Notes under the pieces: model-generated | The model's input: only the letters and a program-made list of their open reading frames with translations | What the model was told of the DNA's origin: nothing | Databases searched by the model: none | Program-made: the position numbers and the translations under genes | Origin: Cupriavidus sp. BIS7 | GTDB taxonomy: Bacteria > Pseudomonadota > Gammaproteobacteria > Burkholderiales > Burkholderiaceae | Assembly: GCF_000292345.1 (NCBI RefSeq) | Contig: NZ_ALOU01000058.1 | Span: 1-64,000, forward strand | Reading direction: 5' to 3' | DNA: 64,000 nt | In this document: positions 31,727-39,743 of the stretch, piece after piece | Layout: each line of letters begins with the position of its first letter | How positions within the stretch are numbered: the first letter of the stretch is position 1

Positions 31727-34378
31727 TCACGCGCGGCGTCCGGCGCGGCCCATCCACTGGTGCACCTGCTCCACCGTGCTTTCGGTCGAGCCCTCGTCGC
31801 ATTGCAGGACCAGCAGGTCGCCCGCTGCAAGCTGCGACAGCGCGGCTTCCACCGCTGCGCGGCGCGCGCCTTCGTCGATGATCTTGGTCACGCGGCGGCC
31901 TTCGTACAGGCCCTTCTTGAGCAGCGCGCGCGCCTCGGTCTCGGGCAGATCGCGCTTGACGCTGTGGTCCTCGCACAGGAACACGCGGTCGAACGTGGCG
32001 CCAATCACCTTGCCTTGATCGATCAGGTCCTCTTCGCGGCGCTGTACGCCCGCGCCAAACACGATCATGCGTCGTTCCGACGGGAAGCGGTCCAGCGCGG
32101 CGGCCAGCGCCTCGAGTGCGGGCGCGTTGTGCGCGTCGTCCACGATGACCGTGGCGCCATGGTGCTCGAACAGCGTGAAGCGGCCCGGCACATCCACCTG
32201 GCCCACGTCGAACGTGACGATGCCGGCGCGGATCAGGTCGTTCGAAATGCCGAGTGCCCAGCCCGTGGCCACGGCGGCCAGCACGTTCTCGATCTGGAAC
32301 GCAACGCGGCCGGCGTAGGTCAACGGAATCGCCGAGACATCGGTCAGCGCCGTTTCGCTGCTGCCGGTGGCCAGCACCACCTTGCCGTCGCGCACGAACA
32401 CAGCACGCTTGCCTGCCGCGCGATGCGTGGCGATGGCCGGCAGGTCGGCCGACAGGCCAAAGAAGATCACGTCGCCATCGCACAGCTCGGCCATCTCGAC
32501 CAGGCGCTCGTCGGCGGCGTTCAGCACCCCCACGCCTTCCTTGAGCACCACGTCGACCTGCGTGCGCAGCACGTTGTACATGCGGTCTTCATCTTCGACG
32601 TAGAAGTCGCCGATGTGATCGGGCTTGCCGAAGTTCGTGACCACGCCCACCTGGCAGCGGTCATAGGGCAGGCCCTGCGACAGGATCATGCCGCTGTCGT
32701 TCTCGAACACGGCAGCTTCCACCGCGCGGTTCATCAGGATGCGATGACCGGCATCCCAGCTCGCGCGGTCGCCACGGCCGCCTTTTTCCACCTGGCGGCG
32801 GTCCAGGAACAGGCCGTCGCTGCACGCCAGCCCCGTGTGCTTGCCCGACAACTGCAGCAGGCGCGCCACGAGCTTGGCCACCACGGTCTTGCCGTTGGTG
32901 CCGGTAATGCCCACCACGGGGATGCGGCCATCGTCTTCCACGCCGTTCCGGCTCGGGAACAGGTGATCGACGATTGCACGGCCCACCGGGCGCGGCTCGC
33001 CTTCGGCGGGCTTGATGTGCATCAGCAGGCCAGGGCCGGCGTTGACTTCCACGATGGCGCCGCGCTGCTCGCCCAGCGGACGCGAGATGTCCGTTGCGAC
33101 GAGGTCCACGCCGGCGATGTCCAGGCCCACGATGCGTGCAGCCAGCGCAGCATGCGCGGCCACGCTCGGATGCACGCGGTCGGTGACATCGAACGCGACG
33201 TTGCCGTTGCGCTGGATCAGCACGGTGCGGCCTTCCGGCGGCACGGCGCTGCCGTCGGCATAGCCCTGACGCTTCAGCTCCAGGCGCGCGGCGGAATCCA
33301 GGCGTACGCGGTTCAGCGGATGGTCCTCGGTGGCCCCGCGGCGCGGATCGGAGTTGATCTGCGATTCGATCAGCTCGTCGATGGTCGACTTGCCGTCGCC
33401 GACAACCGAGGCGGTCTCGCCCATCGCGGCGGCCACCACGCGGCCGCCCACCACCAGCAGACGGTGTTCGTTGCCGGGGATGAAGCGCTCGACGATCACG
33501 CCGTTGCCTTCTTCGATGGCCACGGCGTAGGCCGTTTCCACTTCCTCGCGCGTCATCAGGTTGGTGAATACGCCACGGCCATGGTTGCCGTCGTACGGCT
33601 TGACCACCACGGGCACGCCGATGTCCTCGGCGGCGTCCCAGGCGTCCTCGGCGCTTTCGACCATGCGGCCTTCCGGCACGGGCACGCCGCACGATTGCAG
33701 CAGGCTCTTGGTCAGGTCCTTGTCGCGCGAGATCGACTCGCCGATGGCGCTGGTGCGATCGGTCTCGGCCGTCCAGATGCGGCGCTGGCGGGCACCGTAG
33801 CCAAGCTGCACGAGATTGCCGTCCGACAGGCGGATCGACGGGATGTCACGGTCGTCGGCGGCATCGACGATGCATGCGGTGCTCGGACCCAGGCAGTGGT
33901 CGTCGACCAGGCGGCGCAGGTTGTCCACCGCGGCGGGGACGTCGAACGGACGGTCCTCGATGGCGGCCATCACCAGGTCGCGGGCCGTGAATAGCGCGGC
34001 ACGGGTCACTTCCTCGTGCCAGGCGCGCACGATCACCTTGTAGACGCCGCGGACCGGGGTCTCGCGGGCTTTGCCGAAGCCGCCCGGCATGCCTGCCAGG
34101 TTCTGCAGCTCAAGCGTGACGTGTTCCAGGATGTGGCCTGGCCAGGTGCCTTCCTTCAGGCGCTGCAGGAAGCCGCCGCGCACGCCGGGGCTGCAGCGGT
34201 GTTCGATCAGCGTCGGCAGCCAGGTCGAAAGTCGCTCGTAGAACCCCGGAATCGTGTTGGAGGGGAAATCCTCCAGTTCGCCGATGTCGACCCATGCCTC
34301 CAGCACCGGCCGATATGTCCACATATTCGGGCCGCGCAGCGACATGACATCGAAAATCTCAATGTCCTTCTTTTTCAT
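31727..34378 (-). CDS. cphA: Cyanophycin synthetase, divergent copy
   Basis: 883-aa homologue with the same order: N-terminal domain, ATP-grasp (KPYDGNHGRGVFTNL near residue 263) and Mur-ligase-like domain (GTNGKTVV near 491). Differences at conserved sites are the ATP-grasp KPYDGNHGRG against KPRDGNQGKG, GKTVV against GKTTT, and DDAHNAPA (near 744) where the sister has DYGHNPDA. The P-loop lysine and the HN pair remain, so it may be active with altered specificity, or may pair with the sister enzyme. It is the first gene of the operon; the intergenic region to the divergent ABC gene carries the promoters. Annotated as a second CphA in related genomes. Confidence 0.9.
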   Translation of the reverse strand: MKKKDIEIFDVMSLRGPNMWTYRPVLEAWVDIGELEDFPSNTIPGFYERLSTWLPTLIEHRCSPGVRGGFLQRLKEGTWPGHILEHVTLELQNLAGMPGGFGKARETPVRGVYKVIVRAWHEEVTRAALFTARDLVMAAIEDRPFDVPAAVDNLRRLVDDHCLGPSTACIVDAADDRDIPSIRLSDGNLVQLGYGARQRRIWTAETDRTSAIGESISRDKDLTKSLLQSCGVPVPEGRMVESAEDAWDAAEDIGVPVVVKPYDGNHGRGVFTNLMTREEVETAYAVAIEEGNGVIVERFIPGNEHRLLVVGGRVVAAAMGETASVVGDGKSTIDELIESQINSDPRRGATEDHPLNRVRLDSAARLELKRQGYADGSAVPPEGRTVLIQRNGNVAFDVTDRVHPSVAAHAALAARIVGLDIAGVDLVATDISRPLGEQRGAIVEVNAGPGLLMHIKPAEGEPRPVGRAIVDHLFPSRNGVEDDGRIPVVGITGTNGKTVVAKLVARLLQLSGKHTGLACSDGLFLDRRQVEKGGRGDRASWDAGHRILMNRAVEAAVFENDSGMILSQGLPYDRCQVGVVTNFGKPDHIGDFYVEDEDRMYNVLRTQVDVVLKEGVGVLNAADERLVEMAELCDGDVIFFGLSADLPAIATHRAAGKRAVFVRDGKVVLATGSSETALTDVSAIPLTYAGRVAFQIENVLAAVATGWALGISNDLIRAGIVTFDVGQVDVPGRFTLFEHHGATVIVDDAHNAPALEALAAALDRFPSERRMIVFGAGVQRREEDLIDQGKVIGATFDRVFLCEDHSVKRDLPETEARALLKKGLYEGRRVTKIIDEGARRAAVEAALSQLAAGDLLVLQCDEGSTESTVEQVHQWMGRAGRRA

Positions 34379-34672
34379 TGATTTAGCTTTGAGGCAGTGG
34401 GCTGAATACCCGAGAAATGGAAGCCTAACCTTTCGTTAACGTTACTACGGCTTCAGGGTTGACCCTTTGGCCCCCTTTCAGGATCGGAACGTTTTGTGCA
34501 GCGCACCAGGCACCCGGCTTGTTTGCGTTATGTATACTTGCGGGCAAAATTGCGCGCCGCCAGCCGGCGGCACGCCTAAATTGTTTCAAGTTATGTCCGT
34601 TTTTGATCCCTTCGGGACCCATTGCGGACGCGCTTTTCTTTCGCTTTACGCTTTTCGCCTTACGCGCCAACA
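34379..34672. promoter_or_regulatory. Divergent promoter region of the cyanophycin locus
   Basis: No gene is seen in these 294 bases. A TATACT box at 34533-34538 can serve the plus-strand ABC gene; because GTATAC is palindromic, the minus strand shows TATAC as well. CGTTAACG at 34435-34442, about 60 bases before the cphA start, is a short dyad. The ABC leader contains a small hairpin, TCCC-ttcg-GGGA. No Arg- or NtrC-type operator could be recognised with confidence. Confidence 0.5.
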
Positions 34673-36976
34673 ATGACCCAGTCTTCCCCGTCCGTCCCTT
34701 CCAACCCCGGTCTGCAAGGCCCCTGGGGCGCCGAACTCGGCACCATCCTTTTGCCCGGGGAAATCGTCCTGGCCGGACTGACGCTGGACCTGGACGCAAG
34801 GCTGCATTTTACCCAAGGGTGGCTGGTTGTGACGGATCGTCGTCTGATCGCGCTCCCGCCCGGTGAAAAAGTCGTCCAGAACTGGGAAATTGCCCCGGGC
34901 CTGACCCTGACCCACGGCGACCACGCCGGGGTCGGCATGCTGGAATTGGCCGACGGCCAGCGCCGGCTGGCAAGCTGGCGCTATACGCTTGGTTACAATC
35001 CCGACGCATTGCGGCTGGCCGACCAGTTCGACGCGCGCCGCGACGAACTGACCACGGGCCGGACGCCGGCGCCGGCCGATACGGAAGTCTGCCCGACCTG
35101 CAAGGCGCCGCTGCCCCCGGGCGAGGAACAGTGCCCGCAATGCAGCCGCGAGCTGGAGACGCCGCCGTCGACCTGGGCGCTGCTGCGCCTGTGGCGCTTC
35201 GCGCGGCCGTATCGCTGGGAACTGCTCGGCGGATTCGTCCTGCTGCTGCTGGGTACCGCTGCCACGCTGGTGCCGCCATACCTGACCATGCCGCTGATGG
35301 ACAAGGTGCTGATTCCCTATCAGAACGGCGTGCCGATCGACGTCGGCCTGGTCAAGCTCTACCTGTCCGGCCTGCTTGGGGCCGCGCTGGTGGCGTGGTT
35401 GCTGGGCTGGGCACGAACCTACCTGCTGGCGCGCGTATCGGAACGCATCAGTGCCGACCTGCGCACCACCACGTACGAGCACCTGCTCAAGCTGTCGCTC
35501 GAATACTTCGGCGGCAAGCGCACCGGAGACCTGATGGCGCGCATCGGCTCGGAGAGCGACCGGATCAGCGTGTTCCTGTCACTGCACCTGCTCGACTTCG
35601 CCACCGACGTGCTGATGATCGCGATGACCGCCATCATCCTCGTGTCGATCAATCCATGGCTGGCGCTGGTCACGCTGGTGCCGCTGCCGTTCATCGCATG
35701 GATGATCCACCTCGTGCGCGACCGCTTGCGCCATGGCTTCGAGAAGATCGACCGGATCTGGTCGGAAATCACCAACGTGCTGGCCGATACGATTCCCGGC
35801 ATCCGCGTGGTGAAGGCGTTTGCGCAGGAGAAGCGAGAAGTGGCGCGCTTCCGTGAAGCGAACAAGCACAACCTGGCTATCAACGATCGCGTCAATGCGG
35901 TGTGGTCGCTGTTCACGCCGACGGTGACGTTCCTGACCGAGGTGGGTCTGCTGGTGGTGTGGATCTTCGGCATCTGGCAGGTCAGCCACAATGCGATCAC
36001 GGTCGGTGTGCTGGTGGCGTTCCTGACGTATATCAGCCGCTTCTACACGCGACTCGATTCGATGAGCCGTATCGTATCGGTGACGCAGAAGGCCGCGGCC
36101 GGCGCCAAGCGGATCTTCGACATTCTCGATCACGTGTCCAGCGTGCCGGAGCCTCAGAAGCCTGTACATATCGACAACGTGCAGGGCGCGATCGAACTGC
36201 GCGACCTCGGCTTCCGCTATGGCAACCGTGCGGTGATCCGCGGATTGAACCTGTCGATCCAGCCCGGCGAGATGATCGGCCTGGTGGGCCACAGCGGCTC
36301 GGGCAAGAGCACCATGGTCAACCTGATTTGCCGCTTCTACGATGTGTCGGAAGGCGCGATCCGGGTTGACGGTGTCGATATCCGCTCGCTGCCGGTATCG
36401 GAGTTCCGTCGCAATATCGGCCTGGTGCTGCAGGAGCCGTTCCTGTTCTTCGGCACGATCGCCGACAACATCGCTTACGGCAAGCCCGATGCCACGCGCG
36501 ATGAGATCATCGCCGCAGCACGCGCCGCGCATGCGCACGAGTTCATTCTGCGCCTGCCGCATGGCTATGACTCGCTGGTGGGCGAACGTGGCCAGGCGCT
36601 GTCCGGCGGCGAGCGTCAGCGCATATCGATTGCCCGCGCGTTGCTGATCAATCCGCGCATCCTGATCCTGGATGAAGCCACGTCGTCAGTGGACACCACG
36701 ACCGAGAAGGAGATTCAGAAGGCGCTCGACAACCTCGTGCAGGGCCGCACAACGATTGCCATTGCGCACCGTCTGTCCACGCTGCGCAAGGCTGACCGTC
36801 TGGTGGTGATGGATCGCGGCCAGATCGTCGAAGTGGGCAGCCATGACGAACTGCTGGCGCGCGAAGGTGCGTACTACAAGCTGTACCAGGCGCAGGCGCG
36901 CAACGTTGATGCCGAAGGCGATGTGACGAGCGAAGGCGAGCGCACCGACGCTGCGGAGACGGTCAGTGCTCAGTAA
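34673..36976 (+). CDS. ABC exporter-like protein with N-terminal PH-like and zinc-ribbon domains, cyanophycin-linked
   Basis: A 767-aa fused membrane/ATPase protein of the ABCB type. Residues about 20-125 form a beta-rich segment resembling bacterial PH domains (GWLVVTDRRLIALPPGE). A zinc ribbon follows with Cys140, Cys143, Cys154 and Cys157 (CPTC-x10-CPQC). The six-helix exporter domain spans about 175-480. The ATPase has Walker A GHSGSGKST (about 540), signature LSGGERQR (about 643), Walker B ILILDEATSSVD (about 663) and the H-loop AIAHRLST. The ATG at 34673 is preferred over a codon 17 residues earlier. It is divergent from the cyanophycin synthetases and followed by DUF1854. I recall this ABC family being named cyanophycin metabolism-associated in protein databases; its substrate is unknown. 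Confidence 0.85.
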   Translation: MTQSSPSVPSNPGLQGPWGAELGTILLPGEIVLAGLTLDLDARLHFTQGWLVVTDRRLIALPPGEKVVQNWEIAPGLTLTHGDHAGVGMLELADGQRRLASWRYTLGYNPDALRLADQFDARRDELTTGRTPAPADTEVCPTCKAPLPPGEEQCPQCSRELETPPSTWALLRLWRFARPYRWELLGGFVLLLLGTAATLVPPYLTMPLMDKVLIPYQNGVPIDVGLVKLYLSGLLGAALVAWLLGWARTYLLARVSERISADLRTTTYEHLLKLSLEYFGGKRTGDLMARIGSESDRISVFLSLHLLDFATDVLMIAMTAIILVSINPWLALVTLVPLPFIAWMIHLVRDRLRHGFEKIDRIWSEITNVLADTIPGIRVVKAFAQEKREVARFREANKHNLAINDRVNAVWSLFTPTVTFLTEVGLLVVWIFGIWQVSHNAITVGVLVAFLTYISRFYTRLDSMSRIVSVTQKAAAGAKRIFDILDHVSSVPEPQKPVHIDNVQGAIELRDLGFRYGNRAVIRGLNLSIQPGEMIGLVGHSGSGKSTMVNLICRFYDVSEGAIRVDGVDIRSLPVSEFRRNIGLVLQEPFLFFGTIADNIAYGKPDATRDEIIAAARAAHAHEFILRLPHGYDSLVGERGQALSGGERQRISIARALLINPRILILDEATSSVDTTTEKEIQKALDNLVQGRTTIAIAHRLSTLRKADRLVVMDRGQIVEVGSHDELLAREGAYYKLYQAQARNVDAEGDVTSEGERTDAAETVSAQ

Positions 36977-36998
36977 TCAATTTCCCGAAGATACGTCC

Positions 36999-37481
36999 AT
37001 GCAGACGCCCGATCAGACGCCCGGTTTCAACCTGACCCGTAACAATTTCGGCAAGCTGGTGCTGACGCTTGCCGATGGCACGTCGCATGAAGGCGTGGTG
37101 CCGGTGCGCGCGTTCCCGATCTCGGCGGCGGACGACGGCGTTGGCATGATGAGCACCGATGGCCGTGAGCTTGTGTGGATTCCGCGCCTCGACGGCCTTC
37201 CGGCATCGACGCGTGAATTGATCGAGACAGAACTGGCGGGGCGCGAATTCATGCCGGAGATTCGCAAGATCCTGGGGGTCTCCACGTATGCAACGCCGAG
37301 CGTGTGGACCGTGCAAACCGATCGCGGCAGGACCGATCTGGTGCTGCGCGGCGAAGAGGATATTCGCCGTCTGGCCGGCAACACGTTGTTGATTTCCGAC
37401 AGCCACGGCATCCACTATCTGATACGTGACCTGCTCGCCCTAGACAAACCAAGTCGCAAGATTCTGGACCGTTTTCTCTGA
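36999..37481 (+). CDS. DUF1854 protein, cyanophycin-linked
   Basis: A 160-aa cytoplasmic protein fitting DUF1854 (characteristic YATPSVWTVQTDRGRTDLVL and the C-terminal SHGIHYLIRDLLALDKPSRKIL). No enzyme motif is visible; the pattern of short strands and acidic turns suggests a compact regulatory or substrate-binding domain. The ATG at 36999 is 22 bases after the ABC stop; a GTG overlapping that gene is a weaker alternative. It forms a two-gene operon with the ABC protein, so the two probably work together. Members are repeatedly found with cphA, which points to cyanophycin metabolism; its action is not known. Confidence 0.85.
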   Translation: MQTPDQTPGFNLTRNNFGKLVLTLADGTSHEGVVPVRAFPISAADDGVGMMSTDGRELVWIPRLDGLPASTRELIETELAGREFMPEIRKILGVSTYATPSVWTVQTDRGRTDLVLRGEEDIRRLAGNTLLISDSHGIHYLIRDLLALDKPSRKILDRFL

Positions 37482-37520
37482 TACTCTTTGACGCTGCCGG
37501 TACCCGCAGCATGAATGAAA

Positions 37521-37550
37521 ACGGCACGCGCTTGCGTGCCGTATTTATTT
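37521..37550 (+). terminator. Terminator between DUF1854 and the convergent 133-aa gene
   Basis: Perfect 9-bp stem ACGGCACGC-gctt-GCGTGCCGT followed by ATTTATTT on the plus strand and TTTTCATT on the minus strand; probably bidirectional. Confidence 0.85.
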
Positions 37551-37575
37551 GGTCGTCGCGAAGATTCGGGTGTGC

Positions 37576-37977
37576 TCAGTGGAGCATCGACGACACGTCG
37601 TCGTCCTCATCGTCCCAGTCTTCGTGCTCGATCGGCGTATCGGGCGCCATGTCCCACACCATCGAATGAAAGCGCGGTGTGAACCACTGGCGGAACATGT
37701 CCAGCGAGATCTGCTCGGGCCAGAGTGAATCGTCAAACCATTCGCCAAGCATGAACTCGAAGAATGTGCGCCAGCGCTTTTCTACCCAGCGAAGTGCGTT
37801 CTCCGGCGTGTCAGCGACTTCCGGCAACAGGAACACGCTGGCGTCGTCGCGGATCGTCTCCAGGGTCATGGCCGGCACGGGCTCTGGATCGACCGCCTTG
37901 ACCCAGTCAAGGAAAGGTTGCTCCGGGATCAGCATGAACACGGAACGATTGACGGTGAAGCGTGGTTGGTCGGACAT
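37576..37977 (-). CDS. Conserved-looking hypothetical protein, acidic C-terminus
   Basis: 133-aa soluble protein without a recognised domain. It has aromatic-rich helices (FLDWVKAVDPEPVP, WRTFFEFMLGEWFDDSLWPEQ and MFRQWFTPRFHSMVWDM) and a strongly acidic tail (EHEDWDDEDDDVSSM). Many Trp residues suggest a well-packed globular fold. It is convergent with the DUF1854 gene and shares its terminator. Codon use matches the genome. No function is proposed. Confidence 0.7.
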   Translation of the reverse strand: MSDQPRFTVNRSVFMLIPEQPFLDWVKAVDPEPVPAMTLETIRDDASVFLLPEVADTPENALRWVEKRWRTFFEFMLGEWFDDSLWPEQISLDMFRQWFTPRFHSMVWDMAPDTPIEHEDWDDEDDDVSSMLH

Positions 37978-38187
37978 GAGGGCAGGGCGGGGAAGCAGTG
38001 GTCACCTATTGTATCCGCCCACCCGCCTGCATCCTATGGATGCGGTGGTGGTAAAGATGTGAAGTGTGCGTATCTGACGGTGTGCCGGAAATGTGACAAG
38101 TTCGCCAAAAATTCAAATCTGGCTACAGTTTCCGGCGATTTCTGCCGTCATTGCGTCATTGATTTGAGACGGGATTGGAGGGGTGTA

Positions 38188-38559
38188 ATGAGCCAAATGT
38201 TTCAACAGGCGGGCGACGGGTTTGTGTCCACCGTGACTGAACGCTTTGCCGAGGCGGAGAAACTTGCGGATCGCCAGGCGCGCTGGACGGCACAGGCGAC
38301 GGTAGCCTTGGAAACCGGCGATATGTACCTCGTGGGCCTGGTGCTGTTCAAGGCGATTCAGGAATTCGGCATCGAGGCATTTGCCGCGCGCTCGGGAGAA
38401 TCCACGCAGCGGCTGCAGCGGCTGTGGATGCCTGGCGTGCTGACGTCGCCGGATCAGGCCGTGCGGTTGTATTCCGACCTGGGCGTAACGGTGGGCATGG
38501 AGCGGTTTCACGCGGCGCGGCTGGCAAACATGCCGATCGACGGGGCGTCCGTGCACTGA
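38188..38559 (+). CDS. Small helical protein, uncharacterised
   Basis: A 123-aa soluble protein predicted to be almost fully alpha-helical (FVSTVTERFAEAEKLADRQ, then LVGLVLFKAIQEFGIEAFAA). The length and helical content recall phasin-like proteins but no signature is present, so I do not assign it. The ATG at 38188 has GGAGGGG at six bases, which decides the start over longer forms. It stands alone, with a bidirectional terminator between it and tmRNA. Confidence 0.65.
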   Translation: MSQMFQQAGDGFVSTVTERFAEAEKLADRQARWTAQATVALETGDMYLVGLVLFKAIQEFGIEAFAARSGESTQRLQRLWMPGVLTSPDQAVRLYSDLGVTVGMERFHAARLANMPIDGASVH

Positions 38560-38610
38560 TGCATATCCCGCCGCGGCGCGGCGGTCTGCGCGATTGCGCG
38601 TGAGGGAAAT

Positions 38611-38645
38611 AAAAAACCCAACCGGAGCCGGTTGGGTTTTTTTGT
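38611..38645 (+). terminator. Bidirectional terminator between the 123-aa gene and tmRNA
   Basis: Perfect 11-bp stem AACCCAACCGG-ag-CCGGTTGGGTT, with A-run before and T-run after, so it can stop transcription from both directions. Confidence 0.9.
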
Positions 38646-38648
38646 GTT

Positions 38649-39007
38649 TGGTGGAGCCGGCGGGAATCGAACCCGCGTCCGCAAGCCCTCCACAGAGAGT
38701 TCTACATACTTAGTTCTGTCATTTGATTTAACCGCCGCATCGCGGACGAACACGCTCTACGACGGCGAGTCACTAGGTTTTCGTCCTCGGGCCCGTGACA
38801 CTCCCGAAGCTTATCTGACGTAAATGACCTCGCGTGGTCTTGCGACCCTAGCCCGTCAGCGAGCCAGTGCGAGGACGGCGGCCCTTAGGCTGCCAGTGCG
38901 TAACGTTCGTCGTTAGCAGTTATTGCGTTCCCATTGATTAACGAGGTGACGGGTCCTCGGTATGCCCTCCACTGCTTCGTAACCCACGTCGAAACCAGGT
39001 CGGCCCC
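38649..39007 (-). ncRNA. ssrA: Transfer-messenger RNA (tmRNA)
   Basis: One-piece tmRNA of 359 bases that rescues stalled ribosomes and tags their peptides. The 5' end GGGGCCG pairs with CGGCTCC at the 3' end, followed by A and encoded CCA. Next to the 5' end stands GACCTGGTTTCGACGTGG; the T-arm reads CGGGTTCGATTCCCG. The tag frame starts at GCT and encodes ANDERYALAA before TAA; NDERYALAA at its end is the proteolysis degron. The gene is not permuted, so it is not the two-piece form known from some betaproteobacteria. Its 12-bp flanking inverted repeat is listed separately. Confidence 0.96.
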
Positions 39008-39009
39008 AA

Positions 39010-39060
39010 TGTGCGTCGAAAACGCGAAAGAAAACGGATTGTACTCGCTTTCGACGCACA
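39010..39060 (-). promoter_or_regulatory. ssrA promoter embedded in a 12-bp inverted repeat
   Basis: On the minus strand TACAAT (39038-39043) is a good -10 box about 30 bases before mature tmRNA. It lies between perfect 12-bp inverted repeats, TGTGCGTCGAAA (39010-39021) and TTTCGACGCACA (39049-39060). One arm covers the -35 region, the other the transcribed 5' leader. A standard -35 hexamer is not visible. Confidence 0.6.
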
Positions 39061-39083
39061 CTGCGCGGGTTCGGTTCCCTCGG

Positions 39084-39740
39084 TCAGGCGAACAGAGCGA
39101 TCAGTTCGGCCGGCTGGCGGATCAGGTAGTCGGCCCCCCAGCTTTCCGGAGGATCGTCCTCGCCGCAGTAGCCATAAGCTGCTGCGACGGTCTTCATGCC
39201 AGCGGCCCGGCCGGCCTGGATGTCGCGCAGGTCATCGCCAACATAGACGCAGCGGGCCGGCGCCACGCCGCTTAGTTCGGCGGCGCGGAGCAGCGGGGCG
39301 GGATGGGGCTTGGCGTGCGGCGTGGTATCTCCGCTGACCACGGCGGAGGCGCGTGGCGTGAGGCCGATGGCGTTGACCAGCGGCACCGTGAATCGTGCAA
39401 TCTTGTTGGTCACGATGCCCCAAAGAATCCCTTCGGCATCGAGCCTTTCCAGTACTTCGTCCATGCCGTCGAACAGACGCGTGTGCACGGCGATATCCGC
39501 CTCGTAGTAATCGAGGAACGTGTCGCGCAGGGCCGGGAACTCGGGGTCCTCGGGGCGCTTGCCAAAGGCTGCGCCAATGAGCCCACGCGCACCGTGCGAT
39601 GCCACCGGGCGAAGTTTTTCATAGGCGACTGGCGGCATGCCGCGCTCGGTGACGAGGCGGTTGGCGGCTGCGGCAAGATCGGGGGCGGTATCGGCCAGCG
39701 TGCCGTCTAAATCGAAGAAGATTGCGTCGAACATCGTCAT
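39084..39740 (-). CDS. gph: Phosphoglycolate phosphatase (HAD family)
   Basis: Cytoplasmic HAD phosphatase, 218 aa, that removes phosphate from 2-phosphoglycolate formed by DNA repair or photorespiration-like reactions. Motif I FFDLDGTLADT (about 8-18) carries the nucleophile and acid aspartates, motif II is IVTNK, motif III AKPHP, and motif IV YVGDDLRDIQAG. Three bases separate it from the ubiG stop, so it is translated from the ompA/ubiG strand and probably shares the ubiG transcript. A second ATG two codons downstream is possible as start. Confidence 0.92.
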   Translation of the reverse strand: MTMFDAIFFDLDGTLADTAPDLAAAANRLVTERGMPPVAYEKLRPVASHGARGLIGAAFGKRPEDPEFPALRDTFLDYYEADIAVHTRLFDGMDEVLERLDAEGILWGIVTNKIARFTVPLVNAIGLTPRASAVVSGDTTPHAKPHPAPLLRAAELSGVAPARCVYVGDDLRDIQAGRAAGMKTVAAAYGYCGEDDPPESWGADYLIRQPAELIALFA

Positions 39741-39743
39741 GGC

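Noticed and set aside
29207..33994. Two long plus-strand open frames opposite the cyanophycin synthetase genes
   Set aside because: Antisense shadows with low-complexity His/Arg/Ala sequence, no ribosome site and no domain.
34622..34672. Longer N-terminus for the ABC protein
   Set aside because: The 17 extra codons lie in an AT/C-rich leader with no ribosome site; the ATG at 34673 is followed by the conserved-looking start.
38649..39007. Two-piece (permuted) tmRNA, reported in some betaproteobacteria
   Set aside because: The 5' acceptor half comes first and the T-arm/CCA half last in the direction of transcription, so the gene is one-piece.
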